Positions 11,415 through 25,269 of a stretch of 64,000 bases of DNA are shown one piece after another. The notes below the pieces were generated by a model, which was not told the origin of the DNA, did no database searches, and saw only the letters and a program-made list of their open reading frames with translations. The stretch spans positions 806,001-870,000 of the forward strand of contig SRSI01000074.1 in NCBI GenBank assembly GCA_005656395.1. Reading direction: 5' to 3'. This DNA comes from Strongyloides papillosus (lineage: Eukaryota > Nematoda > Chromadorea > Rhabditida > Strongyloididae). A program made the translations under genes and the position numbers. Each line of letters begins with the position of its first letter. Positions within the stretch are counted from its first letter, which is position 1.

Positions 11415-14400
11415 CATTAATTTATACAATTAATTGCTTATTTAAAAAATTAATTATTCATTGTTGAAAGAAGACCTGTGTGATCTTTCATTTTTGGAGC
11501 GTGATCATATTGACATATATATTTATAATAATTTTTAATTATTTTTCAGTGTCAAAAATGAAAAATTAACCATGTAAATTATATTATTATTTTTTATGGT
11601 AAAATTATTCCTGGTATATTGCACTTAAACAGTATAACGGGCATTATGTATATTTATAGTCAGTTTTATATATTGTCACTCTTCTATTATGCTAGAAATC
11701 AAAATCAAAGTATATATAACTTGTTATTATTATAGTATATACACATATTTATTGTCAGTAATCATAAACATTGATTGAAGTAAATAAAAACATAAATATT
11801 ATATAAAGTTGATATTACATTTATTTTTTAATTTATTTTAAGAAAAACTATTTATTGAATTCAATTAAAGAAATATTATTCATTAATAAAATTCAATTAT
11901 TTCTATCTTTAGAGTATCAAATCAAATAAAAATTTATGTTTTTAAACCATATTTTCAAACAATTATAGATAATGTGTATAAATTTAACAATGAAACTAAG
12001 TATCTATTATTATGATAAACTTATTTTTGTAGACATACATAATACTTTAAAAACAAGCTTATATTATTATAATATAAAAATATGCAAATGCTATCAATAT
12101 GTTGACTTTAAAAATGAATTATACATATAACAATGCCTTTAATTTTTTGATAAAGTTATTTTAATATAAATATCTTCGTATATTTTATAAAAATGATTTC
12201 ATCATAATTTTCAATATATACCTATACTTTTTTTAAACAATCTATCAATTTTATATGTCTCAATAAAATATTTAACCTTCATCTATATTTTATCGTTTTA
12301 TTCTTACGTTTCATACATTTGTATATATTTTAGTAGAATACTACTAAATTTAAAAGGAGGAAGTGATACAAAGTGATATTTTATTAAATTTTACTATATA
12401 TAAGATGATAGATATAACAAAACTTTTCAATAGGAATAGTTTTAACTTTTCTATACGTTGTATATATAATACTAATATATATTATTATTTTTTAATAAGT
12501 ATTAAAAATATAAATCACATATTATTTTCAGATTTAGTATGCACTTTATTTTTTTTTACGAAAATACATTATTTTTTTATAATATTACTCTTTCATCCTT
12601 GCACTTCGTGTTTCTATATATAACTTTTTTGTTGTCACTAATGATACATTATAGTATAAATATAACATTTTTATGTAAAATTCTATCAAATTTATTGTAA
12701 AAACAATTTTGCGAAATAATTAATCTTGAATTTATACATAATTTTAATTGATGTATATATATAATTAAATATATGCTAAAAGTTTATTATTTCTAAGAAA
12801 AAATTATCTAATATTTTTATTTAGAATAAGATAATATGTATAAAATATTTATTATTTTCACTTTACCAATACTTCTATATATTGTATATATGATTAATAA
12901 ATAGTTAATTGAAGAAGATACATATTATTAAGTAATTGTTAATAATAATGTAAGTGAACAGTTAAGAGGATATTAGAAGATATAAATACCTCTGTTAAAT
13001 GGTACAAATGAAAGCAGCCCGCAAAAGTTTACACATACATACCCTATTTTGGAAGACAATCTTATAACCCTTAAAATAAAATTTTAGTAAGAAGAAGAAA
13101 AGAACATTTAACTAAAAACATACTTCTTAATGTATATTTATATATGTATATATATAAATTATATCATTATAATAAATAAGCTTTCATAAGTTTAATGAAA
13201 AATTTACGAAAAAAATCTTTTTATCTAATTAATTTCTAAATAAATCAACTTATGTAAAATTGTTAAATATTCATTGTATATAAATTAAAACCATTATTAA
13301 AATTATGTTCAAAAGCCTTTAAAATTTGAGTATGACAAAAAAATTTTTTTATCCCAAAATATTTCTTAAAATATTATTACATGTTTTAAAGCATAAAAAA
13401 TCTTACACTTAAATAATCTTTTAAATACTTTTAAGCGTTATTTTTTAATGTTTATTTTGATAAAGCATTTATAAAATTTATCCACCCCTCAATCTTAATG
13501 TAAAAATCTTTTTCAATTTAATATATATTAGTTATTCTAAAAATATCTTTTAATTAGTTTTATCATTAAAAGAAAATTTAAAAGTTTTTCCACTACTTTA
13601 ATAAATTCACTTATTATACATATTGATCATCATTACATATTTTATTTTCTATTATCAATTAATTGTATTTAAAAATATTTTACTATATATGTATCAAATT
13701 GATTTTTAACTAAAATTTCCTGCACATTATAATATTTTTCTATTCTTTTACTCTTTGAATAATAATTTCCCTAATATTATCTTTATATTACTTTTGTCCT
13801 ACCAATAATTCATTTTTAAACCAAAGTTAATCAGATTAAAAATTTTTGGTAGCAATAAAAATTTTTCAAATAAACCATATTTGTGATAAGAGATTTTTTA
13901 CTATGTACTTCCAGGAAATTGTTTAATCTTCCTCCTTAGTATTCATTATCCCAAAAAACATTTCGATGAAATTTTTTTTACATTCAAACCTGTTATTTAT
14001 ATTTGTCAGTCCTTTTCTTTAGAAAATATGCCAATTGGACGAACAAGAGATAGAGTAAAATGATATTATTAAAATTTGTCCTTTTAAATGATACTTATTA
14101 TCTTTTTTTAGTAAATTTCTGTCTTCCATATAACCTTTAGAAATTCAATTTTTAACTTCTATTATATTAATAGTTGTAGAGATAATCTACTTAAACATAT
14201 AACTTTAACACAATAAAAAAACTATCTATTTTACATATTTTGTACATTCATTATTTTATTATATTTAATTTTTTAATATTAATAAATGATGAAGATATTA
14301 TTAAAATTTGTTTTAATCACATATACATAAAGAAATTATTCATTTTTAGAAAAATACTATTCTTCTAGCTGGGAAATTTTTACCATCAACATAAAAAAAT

Positions 14401-15830
14401 ATTCTTTTAAAGTATTTTTTTTATTCATATTTCTCTAACTTTTCATACCATAATATTTTATACATTTGTTCAAATTTTAACGCTTTGGTTTTAAAATCAT
14501 TATATATACATATATATTTCTGAGTCATTACTTTGACAATATTTACATATCTTTTTGTTCTCCCCTATTTTATCAGTATAAACGGGACTCCATCTCTTAT
14601 TCCATTCTCTTGATATTAAAGCATAAACCTATGTTCAAAGAGTATTTCAATCACCTAATATTTTCTTTTCTATTTACAATTCTTTTTTATAATATTTTCT
14701 TATCAATAAAGTATAATTTCGTTACGATTTGTATTTAATTATTATTGTTATAATATTCTCAAAATACTAAATATTTTTGACATCATTCGTACTTTACATT
14801 TATTTTAAAATTTTCCTCTATATCTCTCAATATCTATCTTTTTTTATTACTCTTTTAAAGTTTCTTTTTTTAGTTTTAAAGGTAATTGTTATAGTGAATG
14901 TTATAATAATCTTTGTTATTATAATTTTACGTTTATAAAATCGAAAATATTATTTATTTTGACCTACAAAAAAGTTTTTTTTAGCTACACTTATATTTTT
15001 AAAAGTGTTTTGATTGGTGTTTCAAAAATAGTACTATTTAAACTTTGTTTATGTCTTCATTTTTTTTTACCACTTTATCATTAGACTAATATATAACTCC
15101 TTCTAGACATTCCTTTCTTGAATATTTTAAACAAAATACACACATACATTCTATATACATTTTTATACTAAAAAATTTAATTTCAAATAAAAATATAGAA
15201 GCAATATAACAATTTTTTTTATCAGAAGAGAGAGAGTGTATATATATTACATACTTTCAAAAGACTTCTAACTCAGGAATGTAGTATTTTTACCTGATTA
15301 ATTTTTTATAACTAACTATATATATAAATACTAAAGGACTATTTCAACATTATTTACAATTTCACACAACAAAACATAGATAAATTTCTTTAGATATTTT
15401 GAAAAAAATTTAAGAAAAGGTAGCAAATAACTTTGAAAACAACTTTTGTATTCTTATATTAATAGATATGTACTTACAATGATATAACGTAATACTACAA
15501 GTTAAACTTTGTATTAATAATATTTACACATAAAATTAGAACAACTATACACTTTTTTTGAAATATGTAATATCTAAAAAAAATAATAAAAAGAAAATTA
15601 CTATGTACTTTATTGTATGTGTAAGTTTTCTAGAATGTAAAACAAAATATAATTAACATTACTCCAATTATTTTTCATATCTTATCGCGAATTTTATTTA
15701 ACATTTTTGGAGGTTATAAACAACAACCTGTTATATTGTTATATTTAAAAGTTTGCTTTGTTTTTTCGGATTTCAATTATAAATGAACATTCATTGTAGG
15801 GTGTAGTATATTATTCTATATTTTGTAGTT
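11415..15830. other. 4.4-kb A/T-rich gene-free block
   Basis: Almost uniformly A/T sequence with many homopolymer runs and TATATA tracts. The frame at 12363-12623 (Tyr/Ile/Phe/Asn-rich) is not credible as protein. No tRNA-like A or B box and no long repeat was noticed. The right end holds the promoter and the trans-splice acceptor (TTTTGTAG, 15821-15828) of the CAB39 gene. Confidence 0.55.
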
Positions 15831-16889
15831 ATGCCGTTACCTCTTTTTGGAAAATCACATAAATCTCCACCAGAAATTGTGAAAAGCTTAAAAGAAGCTT
15901 TGGAGACAATTAATAAGGGAGAGAAAGATAAAAAAATGGAGAAAGCTATAGAGGAGGTTTCAAGATCATTACAGCAAGTGAAGAATGTCATATATGGTCA
16001 GGATGGACAGGAACCTAACAATGAACAGGTATAATATTATTAATATTTTTATTTTGTTATTATTATTTATTATTGATAGGTTGGACAATTGGCTCAAGAA
16101 ATTTATGGAGCAAGTGTCATCCCACTCCTAATAAAACATTTGAATCGTTTTGATTTTGAATCAAAGAAAGATGTTGCTCTGATATTTAATAATCTTCTCC
16201 GTAGACAAATTGGTACTAGATCACCAACTGTAGAATATTTAAGTACAAGACCAGAAATACTAAGAACACTTGTAAAGGGATATGAATCACCAGATATTGC
16301 CATTTCATGTGGTTCAATGATACGCGAGTGCATAAGACATGAACATTTAGCTAAGATAATATTATATAGTGACAATTTTTATGACTTTTTCCAATATGTA
16401 GAAGTTTCGTCATTTGATATTGCATCAGATGCTTTTACAACCTTTAAAGAATTAATAACAAAACATAAAACATTAGCAGCTGAATTTCTAGATACTAATT
16501 ATGACAAGTTTTTCGAACATTACCAGAAGCTACTTGAATCAGATAATTATGTATCAAGAAGGCAAAGTTTGAAGTTACTGGGAGAATTATTGCTTGACAG
16601 GCATAATTTTAATGTAATGACAAGGTATATAAGTAATCCAGAAAATTTGAAATTAATGATGATAATGCTAAGAGAAAAAAGTCGCTCTATTCAATTTGAA
16701 GCTTTTCATGTCTTTAAAGTTTTTGTTGCCAACCCAAATAGGCCTCGACCAATATTAGATATTTTAATTAGAAACAGAGAAAAGCTAGTTGAATTTCTGA
16801 CTAATTTCCATAAAGATAGGACTGAAGATGAGCAATTTAATGATGAGAAGGCTTATTTAATTAAACAAATACAGGAAATGAAAGCTTAA
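15831..16889 (+). CDS. mop-25: CAB39/MO25 scaffold protein
   Basis: MO25 (calcium-binding protein 39) stabilises the STRAD pseudokinase and activates LKB1 and STE20/GCK kinases. Exons 15831-16028 (66 codons) and 16080-16889 flank a 51-nt intron (GTATAA..ATTGATAG). The product is 335 residues, against about 341 in human. Recognisable runs are [20 protein letters not shown] at the N-terminus, [20 protein letters not shown], and [39 protein letters not shown] and [20 protein letters not shown] follow, and [20 protein letters not shown] lies near the C-terminus; these belong to the armadillo-like helical repeats. A TTTTGTAG acceptor ends 2 nt before the ATG, fixing the start. Conservation is so high that identity is not in doubt; only the paralogue number (C. 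elegans has several) is open. Confidence 0.97.
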
Positions 16890-17314
16890 ATTATTAATTA
16901 TTTTGACAAAGAAAAAAAGTGTATTATTGTCAGTCGATTGAACAAATTTTTTTTTGTTTACAATATCAACAAAATTAAGAGAATATTTTAGTCAATACTA
17001 ATTTTTAAAAAATAAACAAACACATTAAATATCTATTAATTTTGCGTGTATAAAAATGTTGTAGTGTATTTGATATCAACATTTAGTCTTATAATTATTT
17101 TGATAAAAAAATAATAGCGAAAGTGGGAGGCAGCTTTTACATGTAATAAAATCTATTAATAAATGTCTATTATTTGTTTTCTTTGTTAGATTTCTCATAA
17201 AGTGAGTCATTAATTTTCTTTTATTTATTTAGACTTGAAATTATTAAAAAAATCCATTGTTTTTAAAGTTTATAGAGAAAATAAACTAAAATTAAGTAAA
17301 CAGAAATAAAATAA
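16890..17314. other. Convergent 3' region between CAB39 and SELT genes
   Basis: The two genes end facing each other about 425 bp apart. The DNA is A/T-rich with several A-rich tracts that could serve polyadenylation on either strand. No gene was seen. Confidence 0.5.
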
Positions 17315-18037
17315 TTATTCATTAAAATTAAATTGACTAAAAGAATTTGAACCACGGACACCATTTATTTCCAAACTTTGTGTAAGAATAGTTATCAGCT
17401 CCGAGGGAGATGGTACTCGTCCACTTTCTAATTTACTCCATACTTTTTCGTCCCCAAGGTATATTTCAAAAGCGCCTGTTGACATCATCATACCTTCAAT
17501 TAGATTAGATAACATAAATATCATCATACATGAAGAAATTTTATTATTCATGTACCAATTTGATAATGATGGAAGTGAAATACCAAGTATTAATAGGGGA
17601 TCTTTTCCAGATATAATGAGAAATATGAACGCAAATTTAGCTATTCCAACGACATGTGCTGTCAGTGATTTCCAATAAACAGGGGGATAATTTTCACCGT
17701 GAATCTCAATATTTGGGTATTTTTCACGAATTACAGATGAGAATTGTTCAAAGGCTTGTTTATATCCACATGACACACAAAATTCAAAACGTACTGGAGG
17801 TAATTTTTTAGAATGAATAGCTACAACATCAGGATCTTTGTGGTTTGGTGATAAATGTGATGTTGGATCTCTAATATCTATTTCATCTTCCTGATCAACA
17901 TTTGAATGTTGGAATGTCTCAAATTCATCATGTTCTTCATCTGGAATATTTTTGTCAGAAGATATTGATGATAATAGATCTCGAATTGTTAAAAGAAAGA
18001 TAAACAGGAGAAAAACTTTTCCAAATTTACTAATCAT
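17315..18037 (-). CDS. Selenoprotein T-like protein, Cys form (SELT)
   Basis: Thioredoxin-like oxidoreductase of the ER membrane (SelWTH/Rdx family). It is one exon of 240 residues. A hydrophobic N-terminus (about 7-18, FLLFIFLL) acts as signal or anchor. An acidic linker follows, and then the redox motif FCVSCGYK with C87 and C90. SELT in vertebrates has selenocysteine at the second position of this CxxU; here it is Cys encoded by TGT, as in the C. elegans selT-like proteins. Further family blocks are ENYPPVYWKSL, a membrane segment near 130-160, and STGAFEIYLGDEKVWSKLESGRVPSP near the C-terminus, typical of the Rdx domain. A trans-splice-like acceptor (TTTTAG, reverse strand, ending at 18046) precedes the ATG by 8 nt. 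The acidic insertion at about 30-75 is long for the family. Confidence 0.93.
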   Translation of the reverse strand: MISKFGKVFLLFIFLLTIRDLLSSISSDKNIPDEEHDEFETFQHSNVDQEDEIDIRDPTSHLSPNHKDPDVVAIHSKKLPPVRFEFCVSCGYKQAFEQFSSVIREKYPNIEIHGENYPPVYWKSLTAHVVGIAKFAFIFLIISGKDPLLILGISLPSLSNWYMNNKISSCMMIFMLSNLIEGMMMSTGAFEIYLGDEKVWSKLESGRVPSPSELITILTQSLEINGVRGSNSFSQFNFNE

Positions 18038-21000
18038 AGGTAAGTCTAAAATGAAATATTAAATTTACTATAAAACATAATATTCAATAACTATTGATAA
18101 TACAATAATAATACGATGCTTTGGTTTATATTGATTTCGTTGCATTGTAAAGTGGATTATATAGGCATAAAAATAAGGACATATATAGAGTAAAATACGT
18201 ATAATTTTATATATACTAAACTACGTTCATATTTGTTTCATACTTCTCATATAATACAACAAAAGAGTATTTATTATAAAATAATAGCATTTGGAATGAT
18301 TAACCAACTCATAATTGTAGATCAAGTTAGAATCAAGGATATGAAAGAAATCTTACCAATAAAAACACCATTGGGATTCTGTTCATAATCTTAAAATATA
18401 CTATCTTGAATGAGTTTTATCAATAGTATTGGATGAAAAATAACTTTACTGTTACTTTTGCATAAATTGTATCACTAAAAGATGTTAAGACTCAAAATTT
18501 CTTTTCTACAATAATAGTGAAGATTAGCACTACTATGGTTAGTAATTTCTTTTTAATTAACAAAAGGACAAAGTTAAAATAATTTTTCAATTAAACTTTT
18601 CAAAACAAAAAATTCAAGAACATCATTTTTTTCATAAATTGTTTTAGAAAGTTTTTCACAATAATAAATAGTGGCAATTTCAATTTTCTTTTAAATTTCT
18701 GGAAAAAACAAACGTTAGTATTAATGAAATGTTAAACTCAAAACAATTGTTCTGTACTTTATTTGTAAATTTTTTTTGTTTTGTAAAAAGAAACGTTAAG
18801 TTGTGTTCAAATTATGTAAATAAAGGGGGTGGGAAAAAACTATATATTTAGTGGTGGTAAATTATTAGATTTAATTGGTTTTTTATGTTTATAGTTATTT
18901 TTCAAAATATTTAGTATACTTTTCTTCTATTATCTTTATTCTTATTTTGATAGTTATATTGTTATTCTAATGCATAAAAAATCATAAAACAAAATTTTTA
19001 TCTAATTGTGTATAAACCTAATTGAAAATGATTGATATTTTAAAATGAACTGTTAAAATAAATGATAAACATTTTATTTTTTATATATAATAATTAGAAA
19101 ATTTCTTTAACACGGAAATAACTTACTTTTGTTACCATATATAAATATAACTATGTATTTTTATATACTTTATTTGGTTTTTATAGTTATTAATTTTGAA
19201 CTTTTAATGATTTTACAGTAGTTTAAATAATTTAAAAACTTTTAATGACACCAAATTCATAGTAATTTTGTATATATTTAAATTAATTTAACTATCAAAT
19301 AAAAAATAAGAGAAATACTACAATGTACAATTTATTCCGTTATATTAGCAAATTAATAGTAAAATTTGAGCCTTTTATTTCACGAATGTATTTTATATCA
19401 TATTTCTTAATCTATCACATTAATTGTAATTAATTAAACTTTATGGACAATTAAATTTCTTTGTATCTTCCGTATAAAAGTTATTCTTTTTTTAAACGAT
19501 TGAGGTTAATTAATTTATTTTAAATTAATTTGTGTTGTTGAAAATTAGAAAATTAATTTAAATATATATTATATAATTAAAAATAATTTATATTTTTTCT
19601 TTTAAATTACTAATCTCGTTTCAACATTTTATGAGAATAATTTGTATTTATATAATTTTCACGAATAAAATGAAGTAGACCTTAACACTTTTATTTAGAT
19701 AACAATAAATATTTTATATTGTTAAAAGAACATTAGTATCCATTCATATACAAGCAAATTTTCTGTGTTTAGTGTAACATATATTTATTTATAATTAAAG
19801 TATTTATCCGGCATAAAGTTTTTCAATGATATTTGAATAAAAAATAATTACTGTAAATGCAGTAAAGGTAAATTCAATGTACAAAGTTATTCAAGTATTT
19901 ATATCATTCATTTACTTAAATATCATTTTTATGAAGTATATTTGTATAAATATACATGAAATAATACATCTAAATTATAAATATTATTAAGAGTTTATAT
20001 TAACAAAATAATAGTCTTTCATTTGGTATGATTACTTTAAAAGAACGCTGATTTATTAAAATATTATAATAAATTGATCATCACATAATACTTTATTTTC
20101 AACATAATAGTTTTTTTTAATTATTTATATATTTTTTAAAATTAAATATTTCTAAGTTTGCAAATTATTGTTGATTATTTTTATATACATTTAATTTATA
20201 TTGTATATGTACGTATTTTTATGGTAAAAGTTAATATACTTTTGTTGTTTTAATCATTTGAATTTTTTATAAATATAAAGCCTATTTAAAAATGACTTTA
20301 TTTAGTTAGGGAATTATTTATGCCTCTTGGTGAGTCAAACCTTGTTTAATAAGAATTTATCTTCTATAAAGCACACTTCCAATTTATCATTTATTTTAAT
20401 GTATAAAAGAAAGATTTTAACTTTCATTTCTTCATATACATATATCTATTCCTTTTTTAAAAAATTTAAAGAAATGCACATAGAAAATGGATAGATTTTT
20501 ATTAAAAATGGCACCCTAAATTTGCCATCATAATAATTATAGTAATGATGTATATGATGAGTAAAAGTTCCTACAAAGATCTAACATTGTTTTGAATTTA
20601 ATCTATAAATAATAATAATCTGTTGAACAGTGTACTTCTATCCAAACAATATGTTTAATCTTTTTCTAAAATTACCTTTACTAGTAGTTATTATTCTTTT
20701 ACACAATAATCAATCAATTTAGTCATTGGAATTTTAATACTCAAAATGAATTTCTGTTAATTTTTATTTGTAAAATATAAAAAAAGGTGCATCTTTTGTT
20801 ATTGTTGTTGTTATATTTTGTTGATAAGAGATATTAAATGTTTATAAAATTTCACAGACAGAAACAATATAATTTTAAGAAAAATATTATGTTTATTTCT
20901 TTTTTACACACTTAAAATTGCAGAATACCTCAATTTTCAAATAAGAAGAAAATATTCTAGATTATTTTTCATTTTTTCAACATATTTTTTATATCTTTTT

Positions 21001-23517
21001 TATATTAAGTTCTGAAATTACAATATCTTAATCACATGTATTGAAATTTTACTCTAAGTTTTCATTATATGTATAAAACAAATTCATTTTTATTTAACAT
21101 TTTTTACCTATAAAACTTTTATTTAATTAAACGAATTTTTTTTACAGAAAACAGTGAATTTTTTTTTTGTTGTATTTTAATTTAGTCTCTTATATTTATA
21201 AAATTTTATATTTATGTTAACAATTTACCTTATCAAAAATGTGTTATTTTTCTTTTGGTGGTTGTTGAGAGTGAAAAAAGTAAAATTTTCATATGAAATT
21301 CATTACACAAATAATTTGTCATATGTTTCATATATTAGTTAGTGTTATTAGTGATAAAAATTAAAGGGGTTCAAGACAAATAAAGTGTACTGTGATTTGT
21401 ACATTCTTTGATAAGATAATTTTATCATGATTATATTTTTATAAGTTAAGTTAGAAAGTAAATATTTTTTTTTAAAATTGTGTATACTTTCAATATTTTT
21501 AATAGTTTTTCTGCTTACTAACATTAAAGCACGTACTTTTATTATTTTTAGATTAAAAAAATAAATTACTTTCCTTAACTTTAGTACATTATTTGAAATT
21601 GAATTTTATCTTATCCCTCTAAATTTACCAATAATTTTATACAATCTTCCATAAAAGAGAATATTGTCTTTATAAAAATTGAAGTAATAAAAATATGCTC
21701 TCTCATACATGTCATCTAGCAACAGTTTGTTTCAAGAATATTAATATTATATTTACATCTCTAATTTATGTAAATATATATATAAAGTAGAAAACATCCA
21801 GAAGTTAAATATTTTTAATGTTACTATGATTATGTTGTGGATGTATGCAAAGCTAAAACTTTATTTAAGTTTATTGACATAAAAAATAATTGTATAAAGT
21901 AGATATTAAAGGAATTTTTTTGAAATGAATATTCGTACATTATGAAGGATAGTATATTTAATTTTCTATGTTTTTTTTATAGAAATAACTCACTTCATAT
22001 ATTAAATTTAATAAAAATCTTTGAAAATAAGAAATAATCTTGATGATTATTTGTAAATCATATTAAAATAAAAAACTATAGTGTATAAACAAATTTCAAG
22101 TTTTAAATTTTAACTTTTTTATGTAGATAAAATACATTTTAAAAGCTAGTCTAGCAATCTTATAAAAATTTCACACTACTTTTGATGTTTTATTCTTTAG
22201 ACGTCTTATTTTATCTTTGTACTAATAAATGTTTAATTTTTGAAGTAATATATCATTTTTTGTCTTTATAAAACGTGAAATGTATTCTTTTGATAAAATA
22301 TATGTGGAAGTTTAAATATGATATTCATGGTATTTTTGATTTTTTTATCATTGATATTTAGGAAGTATAACAATAAAAAATGGTCTTATATTTTTATCGT
22401 CTTTTCTCATCTCTTCCCTTTACTTAACATAAGAAAATTTGAAAATATAAAGAAATGAATAATAAACGTATTCCGTAATTTTTAATTAATTCTAATATAC
22501 GTAATTATATTTGTATTTAACCCTCTATATTTCTAACTCATTTAGACTATAGTGTTATAAAAATTGATCTTTTAGAGATTTAATTTATTTTAAAGTTTGC
22601 TCATAAAACACTATAAAATTAACAAGCACTAATCAGGTTTAATTTTTATTTGTTAACTCTAATAGTTATACTTTATCAAATTGATTTAATGATATTTTAC
22701 TTTTTTTAAACTATTTGTTGACACTGATAGTCGAATCTATGGAAGATTTAGAAAAGGTGTAATTGAGATTTTCTATTATTATAAAAATATTTTTAAATAT
22801 TTATTAATATGTTTGTTAAAATGAGGTTTCAATATTTACTTTTACAATTGACCTTTGTCTCTTTTATCTTCGTATTAAATAATATAGTAATCTATATATT
22901 TTTTAAACAAAATAATTTTCATTTTAATATCTTGCAAATTTATGATAAGATAATTTTAATATTTATACTACAAAAAAATTGATATAATAAACATTATTAA
23001 GTACTTTGTAGCATGATAAATATTTTACTCCTAACTTATTTGTACTTTAAAATTTATTTGTTTATTTACCATATTAAACTTCTAAATCTTTAATAAAAAA
23101 ACTAAACAATGTAATTCTTTAGAATATTGTATTTAAGTAAAAAATAACTTTATGTATAAAATTTATGTCTTTTTATAGAATAAATTTTATATGAAACCTT
23201 ATCATTCTCTATCTCTTATCAATTTATATCTTAAATATTAATATAAATATAACAAATTTTTCTTTATTTTTTCAGTCAAAGTTGGATTAAAGGTATTTAT
23301 TTTTTTTCGTCATTTAAGGTTTTAATGGTTATTTAAAAGGGCAAATATTTGATGATATCTATCTAATTTCCCTCTATCCATACTCCAGTTCTATTGTTAT
23401 CACTAGTATTATAAATAAAATTAAAACTTCAAGTGTTTTTAACAAATATATAATTATTACTTTTAATTGTTTAAATTCTTTCAATTGTTAACAAAAAATA
23501 ATACTATATGTGTAAAA
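18038..23517. other. 5.5-kb A/T-rich gene desert
   Basis: The largest gene-free block in the window, between the divergently transcribed SELT and lipase genes. I saw no frame of credible composition, no RNA gene and no long repeat. There is a small perfect hairpin at 20508-20528 (ATGGCA / TGCCAT, 9-nt loop). Homopolymers and TATA-like tracts are everywhere and carry no weight. Confidence 0.5.
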
Positions 23518-24920
23518 ATGATTATACCACCTCTACCAAAGGATGTTTCTAATAGACAATTTTTGTCCAAAGCAAATATTGTAATGAAATTAATGTCTAA
23601 TTACCCAGGTGATTTTATCGAGAAAATTTCAAATGCTAAAAAAAGAATTTACTACGAAAGAAAGGTTGTTCGTTTTATTTGTAAACATTTTGGTGAAGAA
23701 CCAAAGAAAATTGATAATATAACTGTTGATGATGTTAAATTTGCTGATGTAGGGTGTCGTATTTATGTACCAAATGGAAATGCTAGGAAAAACGATGGAG
23801 CTATTATTTTCAGTCATGGTGGTGCTTGGCTCCATAATAAGGCCAAATATTATGATGAGACGTGTATAGATTTAGCATCAAAGGTTGGATGCGTTGTAGT
23901 TTCTGTTGATTATAGACGTGCTCCTGAACATATTTTTCCAGCTGGTTTAAATGATTGTTGGAGTGTTGTCGAAGATTTCTGCTCTAAATCACATAAAAAT
24001 TATGGAGTTAATAATAAAAAAATCTGTGTTATGGGTGATAGTGCTGGTGGTAATTTTAGTGCAGTTATGGCTTTAAGAGATAACAGATATAAAACAGGAT
24101 ACATAAAAGTAAATTTATTTTCCCCCTAAAAGTAAATAAGCTTAATGTACATAATTTTTAGTGTCAAGTATTATTATATCCAGTAGTTTCATGTTTTGAA
24201 TGTGAATCACCATCATTTCAAGAGTGTAATGCATTATACAAAAATACCGTTCTTTTACAACCAAAAATGGGAACAAGAGCTGTTCTATTGTATTTAGGGC
24301 TCCCAGCAACAAAGGATAATATTAAAAAAGTTTTATCCAATAGTTGTGCTACAGAGGAAATCCGTAAACATCCTAATGTTGTTAAAAATTTAAATCTTTC
24401 TTTATTACCAAAAGAAATATTAAACTCAGAACATTATACACCAAAACCACATCCACCACCAGATAAAGAATTTGCTGAAATATTCTCAAAAGCAGCATTT
24501 AATCCAGATTTTGCTCCATTATTTAGTTCTGATGAAGAAACAATTGGAATGTGTGATGCTATGGTAGTAACATGTCAATATGATGTTTTAAGAGATGAGG
24601 GAATCCTATATGCTAAAAAATTAAAAAGGTTAGGTGTTAACACTGAATGGAAAAATTATGATAAAGCTTATCATGGTATTTTCACCATTAAAGGATGTGA
24701 GCTTCAAGAACAAATTTTTAATGATGTAGCAAATTATGTGATAAGAAAATTTAATGAAGAAGATGAAATTTTGAGAGACAAAGAAGAGATAAAAAATGAT
24801 ACAAAAAATTTAGTCAAAGATATATCATTAGAATCAGAAAAAGATTCCACTCATCATGTTGACGATAGTGGTTATGAAGATGGCACAAGTAGTTCTGGTG
24901 GAAGCTCAAGTGATTCTTAA
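23518..24920 (+). CDS. Hormone-sensitive-lipase-type alpha/beta hydrolase
   Basis: Carboxylester hydrolase of the HSL / arylacetamide deacetylase group, likely acting on lipid esters. Exons 23518-24108 (197 codons) and 24162-24920 are joined in phase 0 over a 53-nt intron, giving 449 residues. I start at the first in-frame ATG (23518); the open frame extends 51 nt upstream only through non-ATG codons. Seen: oxyanion-hole motif HGGAW (H100), nucleophile elbow GDSAGGN with S175, acid motif QYDVLRDEG with D338, and base AYHGIF with H368. The whole catalytic triad is therefore present. VDYRRAPEH is a further HSL-family signature. After the fold, residues about 385-449 are an acidic, Ser/Gly-rich tail that is not part of the family domain. 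No signal peptide is visible in this frame, so localisation is unclear. Confidence 0.92.
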
Positions 24921-25269
24921 AATATTGTCATTTAATTAGTAATAACATACATTTTCATAATTAATGTTAAAATTATGATTTTTCATACGTTGTAAGTGAT
25001 TTTTCATTCTAATAAATTGCCGGTAAAAAATAATTGTAAAATTTTTCAAAAGAATCTTTTTTTTATAAATCAGAGTTATTCCTCAATATTATTAGCCTCT
25101 AATATTTAGAAATAAAAGGTATAGAAATTGTTTTTTTAAAGAAAATGTTTTAAAATATCATTTGTCTGAATAATCATTTCTTTTTAAAATTATCAAATAA
25201 ATATTTTTAAGATGACAATCAAATAAATAAAGAATTTCCAAATTTTAATATTTTATTCATATTTGTAAA
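24921..25269. other. Short A/T-rich spacer
   Basis: About 350 bp between two plus-strand genes; only A/T-rich sequence and possible polyadenylation hexamers were seen. Confidence 0.5.

Noticed and set aside
12363..12623. Plus-strand 86-residue frame
   Set aside because: Dominated by Ile, Tyr, Asn and Phe; no credible protein features.
17315..18037. Selenocysteine codon and SECIS element for SELT
   Set aside because: The motif position is TGT (Cys), so no SECIS is expected; none was evident in the 3' flank.
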